Shown here one piece after another: positions 5,553 to 10,356 of a stretch of DNA of 10,356 nt. The stretch is taken from NCBI GenBank assembly GCA_902806355.1, contig CADCWI010000014.1, positions 1-10,356 on the forward strand, written 5' to 3'. Source of the stretch: an uncultured Thermomicrobiales bacterium. Its GTDB lineage: Bacteria; Chloroflexota; Chloroflexia; Thermomicrobiales; UBA6265. Under the pieces are notes generated by a model. It saw only the letters and a program-made list of their open reading frames with translations. It was not told where the DNA came from and ran no database searches. The position numbers and the translations under genes are program-made. Position 1 is the stretch's first letter; every line of letters starts with the position of its first letter.

Positions 5553-7673
5553 CTACAGGTAGCGATCGAACCAGCCGAGCGTTCGTTCGAGTCGCTCGAC
5601 CCGGTGCTTCGGCTTGCCGCTCCGGCTCAACCCGTGGCTCTCGTCGGGAAAGCGGACGAACTCCGTCGTGCGACCGAGACGCTTGAGCGCGATGAAGAGC
5701 TGCTCCGCCTGCTCCATCGGGCAGCGATAGTCGTTCTCGCTGTGCACGATCAGGAGCGGGGCGGTGATGTTCGCGACATACTTCAATGGGGATTGATCCC
5801 AGTATCGCTCGAAGTTGTCCCACGGAGTGCCCAGTTCCGGATCGAGGGAGACGAGCGAGATGTCGTCCGTGCCGTACATACTGATCATGTTCGAGATCGA
5901 GCGATCGGTGACCGCAACCGTGAAGCGATCGGTCGTGCCGAGCATCCAGTTGGTGATGTACCCGCCGTAGGAACCGCCGGTGATGCCGACGCGGGCGGCG
6001 TCGATGCCGCCGAACGAGATCACATGGTCGACCGCGGCGAGGAAATCGGGCGCGTCGGTCTCTCCCCAGGCGCCGACGACCGCTTGCGCAAACGCCTCGC
6101 CGTAGCCAAGGCTGCCGCGCGGATTGATGTAGGCCAGGGCGAAACCCCGAGCGGCGTAGAGCTGCAGCTCGTGGAAGAACGCCGGGCTGAACTGGGCGTG
6201 AGGGCCACCGTGAACGTTGAGGATGAGCGGCACCGGGGCGCCGGTTGCACTGTTCCCAACCGGGCGCAACAGCCAGCCATGGATGCGCTCGCCGTCGCTG
6301 TCGATCCAGAACTCCTCCGGGGCGGCAATCGCGACGCGGGCGAGCCAGTCCGCATTGAACGACGACAGCGGCCGCTCGCCTTCCGGTGAGACATGACGCA
6401 GCTCGAACGGCGTCGTCGGATCGGCCACGGTGATTACCAGTTCGTCGTCGGTCACACCGTGTGTGAAGGCGGAGACGTGGCGATCGCGACCGGTGAGCTG
6501 GATCGGGCCGCCGCCGTCGATCGGGAAGCGAATGACAACCGTCGATCCCTGATCGCTGACCAGGGCGTCGATGTGGGTGCCATCAGCGGTCCATCGCACT
6601 GGCTGGCCGGCGGCGTTGCCACCAGGTCCGCTCATCGAGCTGTCGCCGAGGGTCTGATCGAGATTGTCGCTGAATGCCTGGAGATCGCCACCGCCCGCGG
6701 GGATGACGAACAGGCGCTGGTTTTGGACCTTGCCGATCACCTCGCGGTTGCCCGTGATCGCGATCTTCGTACCGTCCGGGGACCAGGCGAGCGATCGCCA
6801 GCTTCCCTTGCCATCGGTGAGGCGGCGCGGGTCGCCCCCGGCAGCGGGCACGGTCCAGAGATCGCTAACCGCGCTCATCTCCCACCCCTCGTCACGGTTG
6901 GCGATGAAGGCGATCTCATGGCTAGAGGGAGACCAGGCGGGAGTACCATGATCGAAATGACCGTGGGTGAGCTGAATCGGTTCGGCCCCTTCGTCGAGGG
7001 TATCGATCGTCCAGATGTGCCGCGCCTTGTCCTCAAGGAACCCCTGGCCGTCGAATTTGTAGCGAGCGGAGGTGATGACGCGGACATCGCTGTCCTCGTT
7101 CTTCGATTCCGGATCGACCCGGCTCGTGAACGCCAGGCGGCGGCTGTCCGGCGCCCAGGCGGGGTCTCCCGCGCCGTTTTCGAAGTGCGTCACTTGCCGT
7201 GCTTCCCCGCCGCCCGTCGGCAGGAGCCAGATCTGTGGCGCGTTGTCGTCCCGCTTGGAGGTGAAGGCGAGCCACTTGCCGTCCGGTGACCAGCGGGGTG
7301 AGCCATCCGGCCAGCGTCCTGACGTCAGCTGGACCGGCTCGCCAGCCACGAGCGGGATCAGCCAGATCGCGGAGCGGTACTCGTCCGACTGCTTGTCGAT
7401 GTGCTGCACGGAAACGGCGACGCGCGTCCGATCGGGAGAGAGGTTGGGGTCGCCCGGCAACGTGAGCTCGTACAGGTCTTCGATCGTCAAGGGGCGGCCA
7501 TGGCGCTCTGGCGCGGCCAAGGCATGCGGGGCTGGGGTTTCGGATGTCCAGGCGGGTTTTCCCTGGGGACGGGAAGTCGTGATGATTGAAGTCGTGGCAG
7601 CCTCCTCGTCCCTTTTCTTGCTCTTCTTGCCCTTGCTGTCCGACTTGGCGTTCTTCGACTTCTTGGCAGCCAC
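5553..7673 (-). CDS. S9 family (prolyl oligopeptidase-type) serine peptidase
   Basis: The 706-residue product is a prolyl-oligopeptidase-family enzyme of the acylaminoacyl-peptidase/DPP type, which trims short peptides. Residues 58-430 form the beta-propeller that gates substrate entry, with TolB/WD40-like repeats marked by W-S-P-D-G (128-132), W-A-P-D-S (173-177), W-S-P-S-S (247-251), W-S-P-D-G (297-301) and W-T-A-D-G (361-365). Residues 450-706 are the alpha/beta hydrolase domain. H-G-G-P-H supplies the oxyanion region at 488-492. The nucleophile is S568 in G-G-S-Y-G-G-Y, the acid is D648 in H-S-E-N-D-Y-R-C-P, and the base is H680 in D-E-S-H-G-L. The triad is complete, so the enzyme should be active. 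No signal peptide is seen, so it is probably cytoplasmic. GTG 7673 is the start because AGGAGG lies 5 bases before it. Residues 2-25 are Lys-rich and look disordered, an unusual addition. It lies 53 bp downstream of moeA, probably in one operon. Confidence 0.95.
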   Translation of the reverse strand: MAAKKSKNAKSDSKGKKSKKRDEEAATTSIITTSRPQGKPAWTSETPAPHALAAPERHGRPLTIEDLYELTLPGDPNLSPDRTRVAVSVQHIDKQSDEYRSAIWLIPLVAGEPVQLTSGRWPDGSPRWSPDGKWLAFTSKRDDNAPQIWLLPTGGGEARQVTHFENGAGDPAWAPDSRRLAFTSRVDPESKNEDSDVRVITSARYKFDGQGFLEDKARHIWTIDTLDEGAEPIQLTHGHFDHGTPAWSPSSHEIAFIANRDEGWEMSAVSDLWTVPAAGGDPRRLTDGKGSWRSLAWSPDGTKIAITGNREVIGKVQNQRLFVIPAGGGDLQAFSDNLDQTLGDSSMSGPGGNAAGQPVRWTADGTHIDALVSDQGSTVVIRFPIDGGGPIQLTGRDRHVSAFTHGVTDDELVITVADPTTPFELRHVSPEGERPLSSFNADWLARVAIAAPEEFWIDSDGERIHGWLLRPVGNSATGAPVPLILNVHGGPHAQFSPAFFHELQLYAARGFALAYINPRGSLGYGEAFAQAVVGAWGETDAPDFLAAVDHVISFGGIDAARVGITGGSYGGYITNWMLGTTDRFTVAVTDRSISNMISMYGTDDISLVSLDPELGTPWDNFERYWDQSPLKYVANITAPLLIVHSENDYRCPMEQAEQLFIALKRLGRTTEFVRFPDESHGLSRSGKPKHRVERLERTLGWFDRYL

Positions 7674-7684
7674 GAGAACCTCCT
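7674..7684 (-). promoter_or_regulatory. Shine-Dalgarno fixing the GTG start of the S9 peptidase
   Basis: On the minus strand a full AGGAGG (7679-7684) sits 5 bases before GTG 7673. The frame is open 13 codons further upstream, but only this GTG has proper ribosome-binding spacing, so the shorter protein is preferred. Confidence 0.8.
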
Positions 7685-7726
7685 GATACGGCTGTCGGTT
7701 GGGAAAGACCACTGCCTTGGCGATCG

Positions 7727-9016
7727 TCAGGATCCCATTGCCCGCGACATCGCGACGGGCGGAGCCAGCATCAGGGCATCGACCTCCTCGCCAGCGGCAT
7801 ATGGTCGCTCGCGGGGCGGGATCACGAGCAGTGCGTTCGCGCCCACGAACGATGCCAGCCGCGACGATTGCTGCGGGCCGGTGTTGCGAGCCGTCAGCGT
7901 GCCATCCGGCGCGGCGCGCACGATTCCACGCTGGAACTCGATCCGGTCGGATGCCGATGTTGCCGCTTCGAGGCGGACTCGCAGTCGTGCGCGATCTATG
8001 TCGGTCGCGCCGGCCATCTGCCGGAGGGCGGGCCGGATGAAAAGCTCAAACGTGACCAGGGACGAGACGGGATTGCCGGGAAGCCCGAAGATGAGTGCAC
8101 GTTCCGAAGTCGCGAAGTTCAGCGGCTTGCCCGGTTTGAGATAGAGCCGGCGGAAGTGGACGGTGATATCGTCGGCGTCGAACAGGATCGCCTTGACCAG
8201 GTCGAGATCGCCCATCGAGACCCCGCCCGAGGTGACGATCACATCGTCCTGTTCGAGCCGCTCGCGCAGGAAGCGCTCAAGTTGGCCGCGTTGATCGGGC
8301 GCCTTGCCAACGTAGGTGATCTCGCACGGTTCGCACTGGAGCGCGGCCATCAGGCTGAAGCGGTTGGAATCGCGGATCTGCCCCGGTCCTGGCGGATCGC
8401 CCGGGTCCACGAGCTCATCGCCGGTCGAGAGCACGCTGACCCGGGGCAGGCGCGTGACCGTCACCGGGTCGATGCCCATGTTGGCGGCGAGCCCGATCTC
8501 GGCCGGACCGAGCATGGTTCCGGCGGGCAGGATGAGATCCCCCTTGTGGACATCCGAGCCGATCGGGCGCACGTTCTCGCCCGATGCCACATCTTCCTTG
8601 TGAATGACGACGTGATCCTCGGCCAGCTCGGTTGCCTCGATGGGGACGACGGCGTTCGCGCCGCGCGGAACCGGCGCCCCGGTCATGATGCGGACGGTGT
8701 AGCCTTCGGTGACCTCTTCGTCCAGCACATGCCCGGCGTGTTGGTCACCGAGGATCTCGCGCCAGGGCGAGCTGTCCTCGGCGACGACCGCGAAGCCGTC
8801 CATCGTCGATGCTGGGAACGGCGGGTGATCCTCCGGCGCGATCAGGTCTGCGGCGAGCACGCGCCAGGCGGCCTTGGAGAGCGGCACCGCTTCGGGGGGC
8901 ATGCGCCTGCCTGACGAGACGGCACGATCGATGATCGCGCGTGCCTCTTCGGGGGGTCGCATGCGATCGAGCTCCTGGAGTGAGCCGGAATCTTGGGATG
9001 TGGGCGGTTGAGACAC
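7727..9016 (-). CDS. moeA: Molybdopterin molybdenumtransferase MoeA
   Basis: The 429-residue protein is MoeA, which inserts molybdate into adenylylated molybdopterin to finish the molybdenum cofactor in the cytoplasm. Its length is normal for the family. Visible signatures are P-P-F-P-A-S-T-M-D-G-F-A-V (65-77), M-T-G-A-P-V-P-R-G-A-N-A-V-V-P-I-E (111-127), N-V-R-P-I-G-S-D (148-155), S-T-G-D-E-L (197-202), D-S-N (216-218), V-T-S-G-G-V-S-M-G-D (261-270), K-P-G-K-P (294-298) and G-L-P-G-N-P-V-S (311-318). These cover the molybdopterin-binding (MoaB/Mog-like) domain and the MoeA-specific N- and C-terminal domains; the last part (from about 345) is the beta-barrel domain IV. GTG 9016 is the start: GAGG lies 5 bases upstream and the protein begins M-S-Q-P-P-T. 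The S9 peptidase follows 53 bp downstream, and moaD-moaE lies further along the same strand. Inverted repeats in its leader may regulate it. Confidence 0.95.
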   Translation of the reverse strand: MSQPPTSQDSGSLQELDRMRPPEEARAIIDRAVSSGRRMPPEAVPLSKAAWRVLAADLIAPEDHPPFPASTMDGFAVVAEDSSPWREILGDQHAGHVLDEEVTEGYTVRIMTGAPVPRGANAVVPIEATELAEDHVVIHKEDVASGENVRPIGSDVHKGDLILPAGTMLGPAEIGLAANMGIDPVTVTRLPRVSVLSTGDELVDPGDPPGPGQIRDSNRFSLMAALQCEPCEITYVGKAPDQRGQLERFLRERLEQDDVIVTSGGVSMGDLDLVKAILFDADDITVHFRRLYLKPGKPLNFATSERALIFGLPGNPVSSLVTFELFIRPALRQMAGATDIDRARLRVRLEAATSASDRIEFQRGIVRAAPDGTLTARNTGPQQSSRLASFVGANALLVIPPRERPYAAGEEVDALMLAPPVAMSRAMGS

Positions 9017-9046
9017 AAGTACCTCATGATGAAAGCACGGAGAGCG

Positions 9047-9119
9047 GCCAAGGTGAGCGACAAGTCAGGCACGTCTCTCCGGGACAATGGACACCTTGGC
9101 GGCATCCTACCATGATGCC
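9047..9119 (-). promoter_or_regulatory. Tandem stem-loops in the moeA leader, candidate cis-regulatory RNA or operator
   Basis: Two inverted repeats sit end to end 31-103 bases upstream of the moeA start. In minus-strand order the first is a hairpin with a 6-bp stem, GGCATC/GATGCC (9101-9106, 9114-9119), and a 7-base loop. The second is a 9-bp repeat, GCCAAGGTG/CACCTTGGC (9047-9055, 9092-9100), enclosing 36 bases. If transcribed they would form consecutive RNA helices just before the Shine-Dalgarno. MoeA genes are sometimes controlled by the Moco RNA motif, but I cannot match that consensus here. A protein operator is equally possible. Confidence 0.35.
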
Positions 9120-9380
9120 TGTGCATTCCCGCGTCGACTTGGCGCCGCCGTGGTGCCCGGCCATGTAGGAAGCAGGAAGGCGATCGCCATCACACGGAAC
9201 GGGCCGGCCAGCGACGACCAAGCTCGGGAGCGTTGCGGTGAAGATGGTCTCACGTGTCACGACACCGCTGGTGAACATGCGGGGCCAACCCCAGTGCGAC
9301 GTGGTGGTCGGTGCCGCCTGTCCGTGGATCGAGCCGGTCTCTTTACCCCTACCGTCACCCGTCAGTGGATTCCGGTAAGG

Positions 9381-9409
9381 TTGACTGCACAAGTCCCGGG
9401 AGAATGTCA
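9381..9409 (+). promoter_or_regulatory. Possible sigma-70-type promoter for the usp gene
   Basis: TTGACT (9381-9386) matches the -35 consensus at five of six bases. With a 17-base spacer the -10 would be AATGTC (9404-9409), a poor match, so only the -35 element is persuasive. It lies about 31 bases before the GTG start at 9440. Confidence 0.3.
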
Positions 9410-9439
9410 CTGAACAGCGCAATGGGAGGAGACACGGCA

Positions 9440-10356
9440 GTGTATGAACGGATTCTCGTTCCTCTCGACGGCTCGGAGGCTTCGGAGGAAGCTCTTGGCA
9501 TTGTGCGAGAGCTCGCCAGTCAGCGTATCCGCCTGCTCCGGGTCGAGTCGAATGATCCGCTGCTGATCCCACCTTCGGTGAGCGGAGTCGAACCTGGCTG
9601 GAAAGAACGCTTCACCGAGCGGGTCCGCGGTGAACTCGAGGTCGTGGCGGAGCGCCTTCGGAACGAGGGGCTGGCTGTTGAGGTCGAGGTTCGATCCGGT
9701 GACGCGGCGGAGGAGATCATCGCGTCGGCGGCCGATGCCGATCTCGTGGTCATGTCGACTCATGGCCGCGGAGCGGCGGGGCGGCTGATCTTCGGCAGCA
9801 CCGCTGACCGCGTGGCGCGGCATGGCACCACGCCGACGATGCTGATCCGGCGTGGCGCAAGTGACGACGGTCCGGTGACGCCAAGCAGGGTCGTCGTGCC
9901 GCTCGATGGCTCGGAGTTGGCGGAGCAGGCGCTGCCGGAGGCGGAAAAGCTGGCGGGGACCCTGGGCCTCCCCATTCACCTCGTCCGTGCCGTCAGCGCC
10001 GACGACGTTCTGGCAACGGTTCGAGGACATGGTGCCGTGGCAGGGGCAGGCCTATCCCAGCAAGATGATGCGTATGAGCAGGCGCGCCTGGAAACGGAAG
10101 GTCGGGCGGCGGACTATCTCGAAGATCAGGCCAACGGTCTGCGAGATGCCGGGCTCCCGGCGGACGTGGAACTGCTCAAGGGAACGCCCGCCTTTGTCCT
10201 GTTGTGGATGGTCCAGCCTACCGATGTGGTGGTGATGACCACGCATGGCCGCGGTGGCTATCGACGATGGGTGATCGGCAGCGTTGCCGAGAAGCTCGTC
10301 CGCGAGGCGGCCGGCCCCATCCTGCTGGTTCGAGGCGGGGCTGGCTCGGAGCGGGA
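9440..10356 (+). CDS. Universal stress protein with tandem UspA domains (partial, 3' end outside window)
   Basis: The frame is open from 9440 to the window end (305 codons seen). It encodes two UspA domains, nucleotide-binding alpha/beta folds linked to stress survival. Domain 1 (about 1-135) begins Y-E-R-I-L-V-P-L-D-G-S-E and ends with V-V-M-S-T-H-G followed by nine residues and G-S-T. Domain 2 (about 142-305) begins R-V-V-V-P-L-D-G-S-E and has V-V-M-T-T-H-G, nine residues, G-S. Both keep the G-9X-G(S/T) half of the ATP-binding motif, with the first Gly replaced by Ser or Thr as is common, so ATP binding is likely. GTG 9440 is the preferred start, with GGAGG 10 bases upstream; ATG 9422 is in frame but lacks a Shine-Dalgarno. 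The last visible codons follow the closing strand of domain 2, so the stop is probably near. The gene is divergent from moeA; its trigger is unknown. Confidence 0.93.
   Translation, partial: MYERILVPLDGSEASEEALGIVRELASQRIRLLRVESNDPLLIPPSVSGVEPGWKERFTERVRGELEVVAERLRNEGLAVEVEVRSGDAAEEIIASAADADLVVMSTHGRGAAGRLIFGSTADRVARHGTTPTMLIRRGASDDGPVTPSRVVVPLDGSELAEQALPEAEKLAGTLGLPIHLVRAVSADDVLATVRGHGAVAGAGLSQQDDAYEQARLETEGRAADYLEDQANGLRDAGLPADVELLKGTPAFVLLWMVQPTDVVVMTTHGRGGYRRWVIGSVAEKLVREAAGPILLVRGGAGSER

Larger units (their letters stand above)
9017..9439. other. 423-bp divergent intergenic region between moeA and the usp gene
   Basis: No gene is convincing here; the open frames on both strands give low-complexity Arg/Pro-rich products. 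The moeA side holds two adjacent inverted repeats, annotated separately. The middle (about 9125-9370) shows nothing I can name. The usp side carries a possible promoter. Both divergent transcripts should start inside this gap. Confidence 0.6.

Noticed and set aside
5442..6389. Long plus-strand open frame opposite the S9 peptidase
   Set aside because: The opposite strand carries the complete catalytic domain; this product is Arg/Val/Glu-rich shadow sequence.
7586..8914. 442-codon plus-strand open frame opposite moeA
   Set aside because: It is antisense to a full set of MoeA motifs and has no recognisable domain of its own.
9024..9572. Minus-strand open frame across the moeA-usp gap
   Set aside because: It overlaps the well-supported UspA N-terminus, and its composition looks like random GC-rich DNA.

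Overview
The window is GC-rich bacterial chromosome with strong Shine-Dalgarno sites, frequent GTG starts and short gaps between genes. The gene types (futalosine-pathway MqnA-like protein, GH114 hydrolase, MoaD-MoaE fusion, S9 peptidase, tandem-domain universal stress protein) would fit a Chloroflexota/Thermomicrobia-like bacterium. That placement is inference from gene content and style only; no rRNA or other marker gene is present.

Layout. Positions 3-287 (+) hold the C-terminal ACT domain of prephenate dehydratase (pheA), cut by the window edge. A secreted GH114-type glycoside hydrolase (335-1201, +) and a MqnA-like protein (1357-2199, +) follow. The MqnA-like gene converges on a MoaD-MoaE molybdopterin synthase fusion (2221-2952, -), and the two stop codons lie in opposite arms of one hairpin. 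A 75-residue helical protein (3176-3403, -) follows, ending in a strong 13-bp stem-loop. Positions 3404-5552 form a lower-GC island with one convincing gene on the + strand (3765-4940). This gene is unrecognised and carries an Arg-Asn-X3-His motif resembling a HEPN nuclease motif. The island also holds long gaps rich in inverted repeats. The GC-rich backbone then resumes with an S9 prolyl-oligopeptidase-family peptidase (5553-7673, -) lying directly downstream of moeA (7727-9016, -). After a 423-bp divergent gap with two inverted repeats in the moeA leader, a tandem universal stress protein (9440 onward, +) runs off the window end.

How the genes work together. MoaD-MoaE makes molybdopterin by adding dithiolene sulfur to precursor Z (cPMP). 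MoeA inserts molybdate into adenylylated molybdopterin. Both genes are on the minus strand and are separated by the peptidase, the small helical gene and the island. The simplest reading is a molybdenum-cofactor neighbourhood interrupted or flanked by a foreign insertion. PheA (phenylalanine synthesis) and the MqnA-like protein (chorismate-derived menaquinone, if the assignment holds) both belong to chorismate metabolism, but nothing shows that they are co-regulated.

The best candidate for an undescribed system is the 391-residue protein at 3765-4940: compositionally foreign, alone between ordinary housekeeping genes, and with a possible HEPN RNase motif. That is a hypothesis from one motif plus context, not an identification.
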